Origin: Aestuariimicrobium soli
Lineage (GTDB): Bacteria > Actinomycetota > Actinomycetes > Propionibacteriales > Propionibacteriaceae
DNA: 64,000 nucleotides
Direction of reading: 5' to 3'
Assembly (NCBI RefSeq): GCF_051192575.1
Contig: NZ_JBPJSQ010000001.1
Span: 1 to 64,000, forward strand
The notes under the pieces are model-generated. The model did not search any database. It was not told the origin of the DNA and worked only from the letters and a program-made list of their open reading frames with translations. Of the stretch, positions 22,109-31,282 are shown piece after piece (position 1 is the stretch's first letter; each line of letters begins with the position of its first letter). Both the position numbers and the translations under genes were made by a program.

Positions 22109-23164
22109 GTGCACCGACCCGAACTGACTGCCTCCTCGACCGTCCGACGCAGCCTCATCTCCCGGCGAACCGTGGGGCTGTCCTCGCTGGCCGCCGCCGC
22201 CGGGGCGTTGGCGGGCTGTTCCGACTCGTCCGCCGACCCGGCTCCCAGTGGCGCCTCCGTCGTGCCGACCGGTTCCGCGAGCTCCACCCCGACGGGCTCG
22301 GCGAGCGCCACGCCAACCGTGAAGCCCACGGTGCTGGCCAATCTCGACGCCATCAAGGTCAACGGAGCCTTCGGCAAGCTGCCCGCCGTGCTCGCGCCGT
22401 GGCCGCTGACCTCGGCCGAGACCCAGTCGAAGGCGTTGGTGGCGGGCACGGGCGCCACCGTCGCCAAGGACGGCCTGGTCGAGGTGCACTACGTCGGCCT
22501 GAATGCCCGCACCGGCAAGAGCTTCGACGAGTCGTTCAGCAAGGGCGCGGCCGCCTCGTTCTCGCTGGGGCAGGTCGTGGCCGGCTTCCAGAAGGGCCTC
22601 GAGGGCAAGAAGGTCGGCGACCGGGTGCTCATCCTGATGCCCTCCAAGGACGGCTACGCCGACGGCAACCCCGACATCGGCATCGAGAAGGGCGACGCGC
22701 TGGTCTTCGTCGTCGACATCCTCGGCACGTCGTTGGCGAAGGTGACCGGCACCGCCACCGCCCCCGCCGGGTTCCCCACCGTCACCGACAATGGCGACAA
22801 GGCCCCCACGATCACCATCGGCTCGGCCGCCAAGCCCGACAAGACCACCAGCGCCGTGCTCATCAAGGGCGCCGGTCGAGCCGTCGCCGCCACCGACGCC
22901 GTGCAGGTGCAGTACACCTGCGTCAACTGGGACACCGGCGACGTCGTCGCCCAGACCTGGTCGACCGGCGCCGCCTCGGGCCCGCTGTCGAGCCTGATCC
23001 CCGCCTGGAAGAGCCAACTGGTCGGCAAGACCGTCGGCTCGCGGGTGATGGTGGTTGCCGTGCCGGCCGACGCCTACCCCAAGGGCAACGCCACCCCGTC
23101 GGTGCCCGCCGGGGCCACGCTGGTCTACGTGATCGACATCCTGTTCGCATCAGCCTCCCAGTGA
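22109..23164 (+). CDS. FKBP-type peptidyl-prolyl isomerase lipoprotein
   Basis: A 351-residue exported protein. The N-terminus has twin arginines (RRSLISRRTVG), a hydrophobic stretch and the lipobox LAGC near residues 34-37, so it is probably a lipid-anchored Tat or Sec substrate. A Ser/Thr/Pro-rich linker follows to residue 75. The first FKBP domain (about 125-210, GLVEVHYVGLNARTGKSFDES, VGDRVLILMPS) looks active. The second (about 260-350) is more divergent. An FKBP gene between pafA and pafB is the normal actinobacterial arrangement. The start is an apparently leaderless GTG. Confidence 0.88.
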   Translation: MHRPELTASSTVRRSLISRRTVGLSSLAAAAGALAGCSDSSADPAPSGASVVPTGSASSTPTGSASATPTVKPTVLANLDAIKVNGAFGKLPAVLAPWPLTSAETQSKALVAGTGATVAKDGLVEVHYVGLNARTGKSFDESFSKGAAASFSLGQVVAGFQKGLEGKKVGDRVLILMPSKDGYADGNPDIGIEKGDALVFVVDILGTSLAKVTGTATAPAGFPTVTDNGDKAPTITIGSAAKPDKTTSAVLIKGAGRAVAATDAVQVQYTCVNWDTGDVVAQTWSTGAASGPLSSLIPAWKSQLVGKTVGSRVMVVAVPADAYPKGNATPSVPAGATLVYVIDILFASASQ

Positions 23165-23214
23165 GCCGACTGCCAGTGAGCCGACTGCCAGTGAGCCGAT
23201 TGCCAGTGAGCCGG
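23158..23214. repeat. 15-bp tandem repeat at the FKBP/gluQ convergent junction
   Basis: The 15-base unit CCAGTGAGCCGACTG begins at 23158, 23173, 23188 and 23203; the third unit has one change and the fourth is partial. The first unit contains the FKBP stop codon and the last abuts the gluQ stop codon. It lies between two convergent genes. Confidence 0.85.
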
Positions 23215-24075
23215 TCAGGTCTGGGGGGAGCTCACCTGGGGTAGCACCGTCCAGTCCGCGGCCGGATCGGCCAGGGTCGGTTCGATCCAGCCGCGCACCA
23301 GCTCGACGGCGGCGGGGCGATCCGGCGCTCGTCCGGTCTCGACGAGCTGCCCCAGCGTCACCGCCCCGTCGCGCTTCGCGAGCCGACGCCCGTCGGCGTT
23401 GACCGCGAGCCCCACGTGCACGTAGCTGGGCTGAGCGAACCCCAGCCGGGTTGCCAGCCACGCCTGCCTGGGCGCCGAGTCGAGCAGGTCGCGGCCGCGG
23501 GTCACCTGGGTGACGCCCTGCAGCCCGTCGTCGACCACCACGGCCAGGTTGTAGGCGGGCGTGCCGTCGTTGCGCTCCACCACGAAGTCGTCGACGATGC
23601 CGGTCACGGCCCCCGCGAACCGGTCGTGCACGGTGTGCGTGGCCCCGTCGGCTCGCACGCGCAGGGCCGCCGGACGATCCCGGGCCCGCCAGGCGCGCTC
23701 GGCCTCGGTGAGGCGCGAGCAGGTTCCCGGGTAGGCGCGGAAGCCGTCATGGGGGGCCTGGGACGCCTCGGCGATGTCGCGTCGGCTGCAGAAGCAGGGA
23801 TAGGTCTCCACCCGCGCGAGCGCGTCCCGGTAGAGGTCGAGGCGATCGGACTGCCACACCACGTCGGCATCGGAGCGCACCCCGAACGCCGCCAGGTCGG
23901 CCAACTGCCGCTCGGCCACACCGCGGGCCGCCGCCACCCGCTGCTGGTCGAGGTCTTCCACGCGAATCAGGTGCTGGAGACCGGCCTCGTCCGCGAACCG
24001 CTGCGACAACACGGCCGTGCGCACATTGCCCAGGTGCAACTCGGCGGTGGGGCTGGGCGCGAATCGACCACTCAC
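23215..24075 (-). CDS. gluQ: Glutamyl-Q tRNA(Asp) synthetase
   Basis: A 286-residue truncated glutamyl-tRNA synthetase paralogue that attaches glutamate to queuosine in tRNA-Asp. It has the HIGH-like motif APSPTAELHLGNVRTA, the RVEDLDQQR signature, cysteines in YPCFCSRRDIAE and the KMSKS-like RRLAKRDGA, but lacks the anticodon-binding domain of full GltX. The length of about 290 is right for GluQ-RS. It is inserted in reverse orientation between FKBP and pafB. The start codon is GTG. Confidence 0.9.
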   Translation of the reverse strand: MSGRFAPSPTAELHLGNVRTAVLSQRFADEAGLQHLIRVEDLDQQRVAAARGVAERQLADLAAFGVRSDADVVWQSDRLDLYRDALARVETYPCFCSRRDIAEASQAPHDGFRAYPGTCSRLTEAERAWRARDRPAALRVRADGATHTVHDRFAGAVTGIVDDFVVERNDGTPAYNLAVVVDDGLQGVTQVTRGRDLLDSAPRQAWLATRLGFAQPSYVHVGLAVNADGRRLAKRDGAVTLGQLVETGRAPDRPAAVELVRGWIEPTLADPAADWTVLPQVSSPQT

Positions 24076-24080
24076 CCCGG

Positions 24081-24086
24081 TAGTGT
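24081..24086 (+). promoter_or_regulatory. Putative -10 box for pafB-pafC
   Basis: TAGTGT is about 40 nt before the pafB ATG, which has GGGAG just upstream. Confidence 0.4.
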
Positions 24087-24124
24087 CTCGTGCAGGTCAC
24101 GCACGCGTACGGAGGCTCGGGAGC

Positions 24125-25126
24125 ATGTCGGCGAAGAAGTCGGAACGGCTGGTCAACCTGGCGTTCCTGTTGCTGTCGAGCGGGCGACCGCTGACCAAGC
24201 GCGAGATCTTCGCCGGGGTCGACGGCTACGCCGAGTTGAGCGGCAGCGGCCTGGAACGCACCTTCGAGCGAGACAAGGACGACCTGCGGGCCCTCGGCAT
24301 CGAGATTCGCACCCTGAAGGGCACCGACGAGTGGTCGACCCCCGACAGCTACCTGATGGAGCGCTCCGACTACGAGCTGCCACCGGTGGAGTTCACCGAG
24401 GAGGAGGCCGCCGTGCTCGGCGTGGCCGCCCACGTGTGGGACGAGACCGGTGCCTCGGGCCCCACGGTGATGGCGCTGGCCAAGCTGCGCGCCGCCGGGG
24501 CCCGCATCGAGCCGGGCACGTCGGGCCTGCCGTTCCGGCCGGTGCTCGGCGCGCGCGAGCCCAGTTTTGAGGCGTTGTTCGACGCCGTCACCAGCCGCCA
24601 GGTGGTCGAGTTCACCTACCGCGGCGGCGCGGAGCCGCGCCGGGTCGAGGGCTGGTCTCTGCCGTACCGCAACGGGTCCTGGTACCTGATCGGCCACGAC
24701 CAGACCCGGGGGGCCACCCGCTGCTTCAAGGTGGCGCGCATCTCCTCGCCGCCGAAGGCCGTGGGCCGCCCCGAGGCCTACACGGTGCCGGCCGACCACG
24801 ACCCCCAGCAGGCGCTGGCCTCGCTGGCGCCGGGCGAAGACACGGATGTGGCCCTGCTGGCGGTCCGCGAGGGCCACGCGCCCAGGTTCACCCGCCGTGG
24901 GCAGCGGGTCGAGTCGCCGGTGCCGCTGCCCGCAGGGTTCGCGTGCTGGCGGGTGCCCTACAACCGGCACAGCGACATGGTGGGGGAGGCCGCCTCGGTG
25001 TGCGCGCATGCGGTGGTGCTGCAACCGGCCGACCTTCGCCGGGCCGTGGTCGACCACCTGCGCGCCCTCGCCGATGCCGGGGTCGAACCGGGCACCCACC
25101 AGACCGAGCGGGAGGTCGTCCGATGA
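24125..25126 (+). CDS. pafB: WYL-domain transcriptional regulator PafB
   Basis: A 333-residue regulator with an N-terminal winged helix-turn-helix (RLVNLAFLLLSSGRPLTKREIF, residues 7-28) and a WYL domain (about 140-220, including SWYLIGHDQTRGATRCFKVARI). PafB and PafC together activate the LexA-independent DNA damage response in mycobacteria. It overlaps pafC by 4 nt. The start was chosen at ATG 24125 because the Shine-Dalgarno CGGGAG precedes it and the N-terminus matches the family; upstream in-frame codons look non-coding. Confidence 0.9.
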   Translation: MSAKKSERLVNLAFLLLSSGRPLTKREIFAGVDGYAELSGSGLERTFERDKDDLRALGIEIRTLKGTDEWSTPDSYLMERSDYELPPVEFTEEEAAVLGVAAHVWDETGASGPTVMALAKLRAAGARIEPGTSGLPFRPVLGAREPSFEALFDAVTSRQVVEFTYRGGAEPRRVEGWSLPYRNGSWYLIGHDQTRGATRCFKVARISSPPKAVGRPEAYTVPADHDPQQALASLAPGEDTDVALLAVREGHAPRFTRRGQRVESPVPLPAGFACWRVPYNRHSDMVGEAASVCAHAVVLQPADLRRAVVDHLRALADAGVEPGTHQTEREVVR

Positions 25127-26067
25127 AATCCACCGACCAGCTGGGGCGGCTGCTGACCCTCGTGCCCTACGTGCAGGCCAACCCCGGGGTGACGGCTGCC
25201 GAAGTGGCCGAGCACTACGGCACCACCGAGGCCCAGATCATCAGGGACCTGAAGGTGCTCTGGTTCTGCGGGCCCAACAATCAGCCGGGCCAGCAGTTCG
25301 ACTTCAACATGGAGGCCATCGAGGAGGGCGAGCCGATCGTCGTGCTCAACGGTCAGGACGTGCGCCGCCCGCAGCGCTTCCACCAGGGTGAGGCGATGGC
25401 CCTGCGGGTCGCCCTGGTCGCCCTGCAGCCGATCGTCCCGACGGAACAGCAGGCCGTGGTAGCCAGCACGCTGGCGAAGATGGAGGCCGTCTCGGGCGGG
25501 TCCGGGGCGGTGGCGGTGCAGCTCTCGTCGGGTTCCGACCAGATTCGGGCGGCCCTGGCCGACGCGATCGCGGCCGGACGACGCGTCAGCCTGAGCTATG
25601 ACGGGCTCAGTCGCGGCGCCACCAGCACTCCCGAGGTCGATCCGGTCGAGGTGGTCGTGCGCGACGGTTTCGCCTACCTGCGTGGGTTCTCGATCGATCG
25701 GGACGACTGGCGCACCTACCGGCTCGACCGCATCGTCGAGGTGGTCACCCGGGACGAACCGATCGGCGAGCACGGGCCGTTGCCGGAGCTCGGGTCGGGC
25801 TGGTTCTCGGCCGACCAGGGCCACCAGGTCACCCTGACCTTGGCCCCTCGGGCGCGGTGGGTGACCGAGTACGACCCCGTCGACGACGTCACCGCCTTGG
25901 ACGACGGCCGCGTGCGGGCCACCTTCCAGGTGGTGGACGAGGGCTGGCTTGCCCTGCGACTGTTGCAGTTGGGTAACGGTGTGGAGGTCGTCGACCCGCC
26001 CGAGGCGGCCGTGGCTGCGCGCGAGACGGCGCGGACCGGGCTCGACCTCTACGACGCGATCGGCTGA
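25123..26067 (+). CDS. pafC: WYL-domain transcriptional regulator PafC
   Basis: A 314-residue partner of PafB. The N-terminal helix-turn-helix is TDQLGRLLTLVPYVQANPGVTAAEVAEHYG in part, with a WYL domain in the middle (VVVRDGFAYLRGFSIDRDDWRTYRLDRI). The two proteins form a heterodimer-like activator that senses single-stranded DNA in mycobacteria. The ATG overlaps the pafB stop (ATGA). It is followed by a hairpin (GGGGGA 26115-26120 with TCCCCC 26132-26137) and the tat genes. Confidence 0.9.
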   Translation: MKSTDQLGRLLTLVPYVQANPGVTAAEVAEHYGTTEAQIIRDLKVLWFCGPNNQPGQQFDFNMEAIEEGEPIVVLNGQDVRRPQRFHQGEAMALRVALVALQPIVPTEQQAVVASTLAKMEAVSGGSGAVAVQLSSGSDQIRAALADAIAAGRRVSLSYDGLSRGATSTPEVDPVEVVVRDGFAYLRGFSIDRDDWRTYRLDRIVEVVTRDEPIGEHGPLPELGSGWFSADQGHQVTLTLAPRARWVTEYDPVDDVTALDDGRVRATFQVVDEGWLALRLLQLGNGVEVVDPPEAAVAARETARTGLDLYDAIG

Positions 26068-26141
26068 ACGGCGGTCGTCGCGTTGGTCACACCCGTGTAA
26101 CGTGCAGGCGTGCCGGGGGAGCGGCCGTTGTTCCCCCGACG

Positions 26142-26147
26142 TAGCAT
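26142..26147 (+). promoter_or_regulatory. Putative -10 box for tatA-tatC
   Basis: TAGCAT lies about 50 nt before the tatA ATG. The leader carries the purine-rich ribosome binding site GGAAGAAGAG. Confidence 0.4.
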
Positions 26148-26198
26148 GAACCAAGAGTGCAGCGGAGCCTCCGCCGCACCGGAAGAAGAGAGACTGAC

Positions 26199-26486
26199 AT
26201 GCCCTTTGGACTGGGATGGCCCGAACTGCTGATCATCCTCGTGGTGGCCCTGTTGCTGTTCGGTGGCAGCCGCCTCGCAGGCATCGGCAAGGGAACCGGC
26301 CGCGCGATCCGGGAGTTCAAGGAAGAGACCCAGGGGCTGCGGGACGCCGACAAGAAGAAGGAATCCGAGAAGGCCGAGCTCGACCCCGCCAATCAGGTCG
26401 TGACGCCCCCCACCACCCAGGCTCCCACCACCCAGCAGGCCCCCGTGGTCGACGCCGAGGTGGTCGAGCAGCCGAAGCAGAACTGA
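26199..26486 (+). CDS. tatA: Sec-independent translocase protein TatA
   Basis: A 95-residue TatA/E protein: a short periplasmic N-terminus (MPFGLGWPE), one membrane helix (LLIILVVALLLFGGSRL), the hinge, an amphipathic helix (GIGKGTGRAIREFKEE) and a polar tail. It forms the pore of the twin-arginine pathway with TatC. Start ATG 26199 gives the family N-terminus; the in-frame extension upstream is not homologous. It is followed 35 nt later by tatC. No tatB is here, which is usual in this position in actinobacteria. Confidence 0.93.
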   Translation: MPFGLGWPELLIILVVALLLFGGSRLAGIGKGTGRAIREFKEETQGLRDADKKKESEKAELDPANQVVTPPTTQAPTTQQAPVVDAEVVEQPKQN

Positions 26487-26521
26487 CCGTTCTGATTCCC
26501 TGACGAGACGTCGACCGCGCC

Positions 26522-27397
26522 ATGACGACCACCACGGAGCCCAAGAAGCCCAAGCTCAACCTTGGCTGGCTCACGCCTCCTCCCAAGACGGAGGACGGCA
26601 CCATGGCGCTGGTCGACCACCTCAAGGAGTTCCGCTATCGCGTGATGATCTCGGGCATCGGCGTGGTGGTGCTGATGGGCCTGTCGATGGCCTTCTACAA
26701 GTACCTGTTCGCCTTCATGCTGCAGCCCGCCTTCGAGGCCGAGCGCATCTACAAGGCAGCCCATCCCGAGAACGCCGCGAACGTGTCCTTCACCGTCGAG
26801 GGCATCACCGGCGGATTCATGCTCATGCTGAAGATCGGCGGCGTCGCCGGCCTGATCCTCAGCTGCCCCATCTGGCTCTACCAGTTGTGGGCGTTCATCC
26901 TGCCTGGCCTGCTGGCCAACGAGAAGAAGTACGCCGTGCGCTTCCTGGGCGCGGCCATCCCGCTGTTCCTGGCGGGTGTCGCCCTCGGTTACTGGATCAG
27001 CCCCAAGGGTTTCGCCGTGCTGATGAACTTCAACCCGGCTGGCGTGCAGAACCTGAACGAGCTCTCGGAGTTCCTGGCCTTCCTGATGCGCATGCTGTTG
27101 GTCTTCGGGTTGAGCTTCCTGCTGCCGGTCGTCGTGGTCGCACTGAACATGCTGGGTGTGCTCAAGGCCGCCACCCTGAACAAGTACCGCAACCTGTCGA
27201 TCTTCGGCTGCTTCCTGTTCGGGGCCATCGCGACCCCGTCGGTCGACCCGTTCTCGATGCTGGCCCTGTCGATCCCGATGGTCGCAATGTTCTTCGTCAG
27301 CGTGGGCATCTGCACGGTGAACGACCGGCGTCGCGCCGAGAAGGCCGCCGCCTCCGGCGAGGTCGTGCTCGACGAGTCGAAGATCTCGATCGACTGA
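26522..27397 (+). CDS. tatC: Sec-independent translocase protein TatC
   Basis: A 291-residue integral membrane protein with six predicted helices. The conserved MALVDHLKEFRYRVM precedes the first helix (residues about 28-42), and LSCPIWLYQLWAFILPGLLANEKKY is the signature cytoplasmic/second-helix region. TatC recognises twin-arginine signal peptides such as that of the FKBP lipoprotein nearby. The N-terminus carries a lysine-rich soluble extension of 25 residues. A hairpin (CCGGTGGC at 27403 with GCCACCGG at 27416) lies just after it. Confidence 0.94.
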   Translation: MTTTTEPKKPKLNLGWLTPPPKTEDGTMALVDHLKEFRYRVMISGIGVVVLMGLSMAFYKYLFAFMLQPAFEAERIYKAAHPENAANVSFTVEGITGGFMLMLKIGGVAGLILSCPIWLYQLWAFILPGLLANEKKYAVRFLGAAIPLFLAGVALGYWISPKGFAVLMNFNPAGVQNLNELSEFLAFLMRMLLVFGLSFLLPVVVVALNMLGVLKAATLNKYRNLSIFGCFLFGAIATPSVDPFSMLALSIPMVAMFFVSVGICTVNDRRRAEKAAASGEVVLDESKISID

Positions 27398-27445
27398 CCG
27401 CACCGGTGGCGCGCTGCCACCGGAAATGCTGGAACAATCTCAGCT

Positions 27446-28432
27446 GTGTTCAACCGCTACGACGGCCCGACGATCACCTTGGTGGTGAACCCGAAGGCGG
27501 GCCGCGGGCGCGCCGGGCGGGTGTTGCCCAAGGTGTGCGCGTCGCTGCTCGCCGCCCTGCCCGACATGCACCTGCGCGTGCACCAGGCCACCAGTTTCGA
27601 CGATGCCCGTCTGCGGACGATCCAGGCCGTCTCGGCGGCGCGGCCCTCGTCCGACGGAAGGCCCTCCCACGACACCCTGGTGGTGATGGGTGGTGATGGC
27701 ATGGCGCATCTGGGCGTCAACGCGGCCGCGACCAGCGACGTGCCGTTGGGCATCATTCCCGCGGGCACCGGCAACGACTTCTGCCGCTCGGCCGGCCTGC
27801 CGGTGAGCCTGCGGGGGGCGATCCAGACCATCGTCGCCCGTCACATCGACAGCATCGACCTCAACGAGGTCACCGGCGACCTGGTCGACCGGGCCGAGCG
27901 CCGCTGGGTGGGCTGCTCGGTGTGCACCGGTTACGAGGCGGTGGTCAGCCAGGGGGCGTCGAACAGCGCGTTGAAGCTGGGAGGGCTCACCTACGGGGTG
28001 ACCGCGCTGCGCGAACTGGCGCGGTTCTCGCCGATCGCCTACGAGCTAGAGATCGACGGCGAACACCGCACTCTCGATGCGATGTTCGCCACCGTCTGCA
28101 ACGGGGCCTACTTCGGTGGCGGCATGAAGGTGGCGCCGCGCGCCGACCTGCACGACGGCGAACTCGACGTCACCATCGTGCACCCCGTCTCGCGGGGCCT
28201 GCTGTTGAGGTTGCTGCCGCGCATGTATGACGGCGGCTTCGTCAAGCACCCGGCCGTCGAGACGCTGCGGGCGCGGTCGGTGCGCATCCGCACGGAGCCC
28301 TCGATGATCGCCGACGGTGACGGCGAACTGCTGGGGCGCACCCCGGTCGCCGTGCGCAGCGTGCAGGGGGCTCTCCGGCTGATCGTGCCGGGCACGTCGT
28401 CCGATGGTTCCGCAGGGGGGAGACGGGCGTGA
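27446..28432 (+). CDS. Diacylglycerol kinase-like lipid kinase
   Basis: A 328-residue protein of the DagK/YegS family. ITLVVNPKAGRGRAG at the N-terminus, the nucleotide motif VVMGGDGMAHLGVNA and GIIPAGTGNDFCRSAGL are diagnostic. It lacks membrane segments, as soluble DgkB does. Probable role: phosphorylating diacylglycerol to phosphatidic acid in lipid recycling. The glycine-rich loop reads GGDGM rather than GGDGT, a small deviation. The GTG start may be leaderless (AACAAT box seven bases upstream). It overlaps the helicase gene by 4 nt; this pair downstream of tatC is conserved in mycobacteria. Confidence 0.88.
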   Translation: MFNRYDGPTITLVVNPKAGRGRAGRVLPKVCASLLAALPDMHLRVHQATSFDDARLRTIQAVSAARPSSDGRPSHDTLVVMGGDGMAHLGVNAAATSDVPLGIIPAGTGNDFCRSAGLPVSLRGAIQTIVARHIDSIDLNEVTGDLVDRAERRWVGCSVCTGYEAVVSQGASNSALKLGGLTYGVTALRELARFSPIAYELEIDGEHRTLDAMFATVCNGAYFGGGMKVAPRADLHDGELDVTIVHPVSRGLLLRLLPRMYDGGFVKHPAVETLRARSVRIRTEPSMIADGDGELLGRTPVAVRSVQGALRLIVPGTSSDGSAGGRRA

Positions 28433-31230
28433 GAGAACCCATGGTCGAGGTGGCCAGGGGGCCGCTGCTGAGCCAGTTCGTGGCCGACTACGACTTCGAG
28501 CTGGACGAGTACCAGCTCGAGGCGTGCGCCCGGGTGGAGGCGGGCGCCGGGGTGCTGGTCGCCGCACCCACCGGCGCGGGCAAGACGGTGGTGGGGGAGT
28601 TCGCGGTGTTCTGCGCGGTGCAGCGCGGCACCAAATGCTTCTACACCACCCCGATCAAGGCGCTGTCGAACCAGAAGTTCCACGATCTCGAGGATCGCTA
28701 CGGCTCCGAGCGGGTCGGCCTGCTCACGGGCGACACCAGCATCAATGGCGAGGCGCAGGTGGTCGTGATGACCACCGAGGTGCTGCGCAACATGATCTAC
28801 GCCGACTCGCCCACCCTGGCCAACCTTGGCTATGTGGTGATGGACGAGGTGCACTACCTGGCCGACCGTTTCCGCGGAGCGGTGTGGGAAGAGGTCATTC
28901 TCGGGCTGGCTCCCTCGGTGCAGGTGGTGTCGCTGTCGGCGACCGTCTCGAACGCCGAGGAGTTCGGCGACTGGCTCGACGAAGTGCGCGGGCGGGTCGA
29001 CGTGGTGCTGTCGGAGCGTCGCCCGGTGCCGCTGTACCAGCACGTGATGGTGGGCCGTCGCCTGCACGACCTGTTCGACGGTGACGCCCCCACCGCGGTG
29101 GCCCTGCCGTCGGCCCGACCGCCGGAGGTCAACCCCGAGCTGCTGTCGGTCTCCAAGCAGGAGGCGCGCGCCGTCAGGGACGACTCCCGTCGCCCTCGAG
29201 GCCGCTCCGGCAAGGGCAAACGCCAGGCCGGTTATGGCTCAGGCTCCTACGGTGGCGCGGCCCATGGGCGGCATTCGTCCGACTCGCAACGCCGGCTCAC
29301 CCCCCGGCGCGACGGCATGGTCGAGGCGCTCGCGGCGGCCGACCTGTTGCCGGCCATCTGTTTCATCTTCTCCAGACAGGGCTGCGACACGGCAGTGCGG
29401 CAGCTGCTGCACTCGAACGTGCGGCTGACCAGCGCGCGCGAGGCCCGACAACTGCGCGAGATCTGCGAGCGGCACGTGGGCGGCATGCCCGCCGACGACC
29501 TGCGGGCGCTGGAGTTCGACGTCTTCGCCGAGGCCTTGTCGCGGGGAATCGCGGCGCACCACGCCGGCATCCTGCCCGCCTTCAAGGCGGTGGTCGAGGA
29601 GGGATTCGCGGCCGGGCTGATCAAGGTCGTCTTCGCCACCGAGACCCTGGCCCTGGGCATCAACATGCCGGCGCGCACCGTCGTCCTCGAAAAGCTGGTC
29701 AAGTACAACGGACAGGCCCACGTCGACATCACGCCGGGGGAGTACACCCAGTTGACCGGACGAGCCGGACGCCGCGGCATCGATGTCGAGGGCCATGCCG
29801 TGGTGCTCTGGCAGCCGGGGCTCGACCCCCGGGCGGTCGCCGGTCTGGCCTCGCGGCGCACGTACCCGCTGCGGTCGTCGTTCTCGCCGACCTACAACAT
29901 GGCCGTCAACATGGTGGGTCGACTCGGACGGGCCAAGGCCAGGGTGCTGCTCGAACAGAGCTTCGCCCAGTTCCAGACCGACCGCAACGTCGTCGGGATC
30001 GCCCGCGAGGTCGAGCGCACCCAGCAGCAGATCACCTCTCACCTCGAGGCGGCGGCCTGCGAGCGGGGGGACTTCCTGGAGTACGCGCGCATCCGCGACC
30101 AGATCGGGCAGCTGGAATCCGAGTCGGCGCGGAATCGGAAGACCGACCTGCGCGCCGAGTCGGTCGACTCGCTCTTCCGGCTGGAGTCCGGCGACCTGAT
30201 CTGGGTCACGGGTGGGCGACACGCCGGTTGGGCCGTGGTGGTCGACCCGGGGCGCGCCAAGGGGTCCGACCCGACGCCGCTGGTGATGACCGAGGGACGA
30301 GAGCTCACCCGGCTCTCGCTCAAGGACTTCCCGCAGCCCACGACCGCGGTCGGCAAGGTGCGGATCCCGAAGAAGTTCGACCCGCGCGTCGCCTCGGCTC
30401 GCAAGGCGCTGGCCTCAGCGCTGCTCGACCGGGTGCGCACGCTCGAGCCGGTGCCGCCGCCGCGCGTGCGGCCGGAGCGGGACGAGGAGATCGCCGCGGA
30501 GATCGCCGTGCTGCGGCTGCGGCTCAAGGAGCACCCCTGCCACGGGTGCCCCGAGCGGGAGGCCCACGCCCGCCACGCCGAACAGGCGCTGCGGCTGGAA
30601 CGCGATCTCGCCACGTCGGAGGCGCGGATCGCAAGGCGAACGGCGACCATTGCCGCGAAGTTCGACCGCATCTGCACCGTGCTCACGTCGCTGGGCTACC
30701 TCGATGCGGACGACCCCGACGTGGTCACGGCCGACGGCAAGCGGCTGGCGCGCATCTATTCCGAGCTCGACCTGGTGACCGCGGAATGCCTGCGCGACTC
30801 GGTGTTCGACGATCTGGATGCGCCGCAGCTGGCCGCGGTGCTCTCGTCCCTGGTGTATGAGTCACGGCGGGAGGCCACGAAGGTTGCCCGGATGCCCGAT
30901 CGTGCCTCGGAGGCAGCCCAGCACCGGGTGCGGGAGGTCTGGCGTCGGGTCTCGTTGGTGGAGCGTGACAACCGGCTCGACCGGGCCAAGGACCCCGACA
31001 TCGGCTTTGCCGAGGCTGCGCATGCGTGGGCCAGAGGGGCCGAGCTCGGCGACGTGCTCGAGGCCACGGGCCTGCCGGCGGGTGACTTCGTCCGCTGGGT
31101 GCGGCAGGTGATCGACATGGCCGGACAGGTGGCCGACGCTGCCGGCCCGGGCGAGGTTCGCCGACGGGCGCGTCAGATCGTGGAGTTGATGCGTCGCGGG
31201 GTCATCGAGTTCGACCCCGACGAGGACTGA
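28429..31230 (+). CDS. helY: Ski2/HelY-family DEVH-box RNA helicase
   Basis: A 933-residue superfamily 2 helicase. Walker A is APTGAGKT (residues 46-53), then TTPIKALSNQKF (Ia), TGDTSINGEA, DEVHYLAD (box II, 139-146) and SLSATVSNAEE (III). The second RecA domain has HHAGILPAFK, FATETLALGINMPA and TGRAGRRGID. A C-terminal DSHCT-type helical domain follows. A low-complexity basic insert occupies about residues 250-290. It resembles mycobacterial HelY and the exosome helicase Mtr4/Ski2, so a role in RNA decay or processing is likely. The GTG start overlaps the lipid kinase stop. Confidence 0.93.
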   Translation: MREPMVEVARGPLLSQFVADYDFELDEYQLEACARVEAGAGVLVAAPTGAGKTVVGEFAVFCAVQRGTKCFYTTPIKALSNQKFHDLEDRYGSERVGLLTGDTSINGEAQVVVMTTEVLRNMIYADSPTLANLGYVVMDEVHYLADRFRGAVWEEVILGLAPSVQVVSLSATVSNAEEFGDWLDEVRGRVDVVLSERRPVPLYQHVMVGRRLHDLFDGDAPTAVALPSARPPEVNPELLSVSKQEARAVRDDSRRPRGRSGKGKRQAGYGSGSYGGAAHGRHSSDSQRRLTPRRDGMVEALAAADLLPAICFIFSRQGCDTAVRQLLHSNVRLTSAREARQLREICERHVGGMPADDLRALEFDVFAEALSRGIAAHHAGILPAFKAVVEEGFAAGLIKVVFATETLALGINMPARTVVLEKLVKYNGQAHVDITPGEYTQLTGRAGRRGIDVEGHAVVLWQPGLDPRAVAGLASRRTYPLRSSFSPTYNMAVNMVGRLGRAKARVLLEQSFAQFQTDRNVVGIAREVERTQQQITSHLEAAACERGDFLEYARIRDQIGQLESESARNRKTDLRAESVDSLFRLESGDLIWVTGGRHAGWAVVVDPGRAKGSDPTPLVMTEGRELTRLSLKDFPQPTTAVGKVRIPKKFDPRVASARKALASALLDRVRTLEPVPPPRVRPERDEEIAAEIAVLRLRLKEHPCHGCPEREAHARHAEQALRLERDLATSEARIARRTATIAAKFDRICTVLTSLGYLDADDPDVVTADGKRLARIYSELDLVTAECLRDSVFDDLDAPQLAAVLSSLVYESRREATKVARMPDRASEAAQHRVREVWRRVSLVERDNRLDRAKDPDIGFAEAAHAWARGAELGDVLEATGLPAGDFVRWVRQVIDMAGQVADAAGPGEVRRRARQIVELMRRGVIEFDPDED

Positions 31231-31282
31231 GGCTTCCTCAGTCGCGCCCCCGCCTGGCCAGCCCCTCATGCCCACCTCCAGC

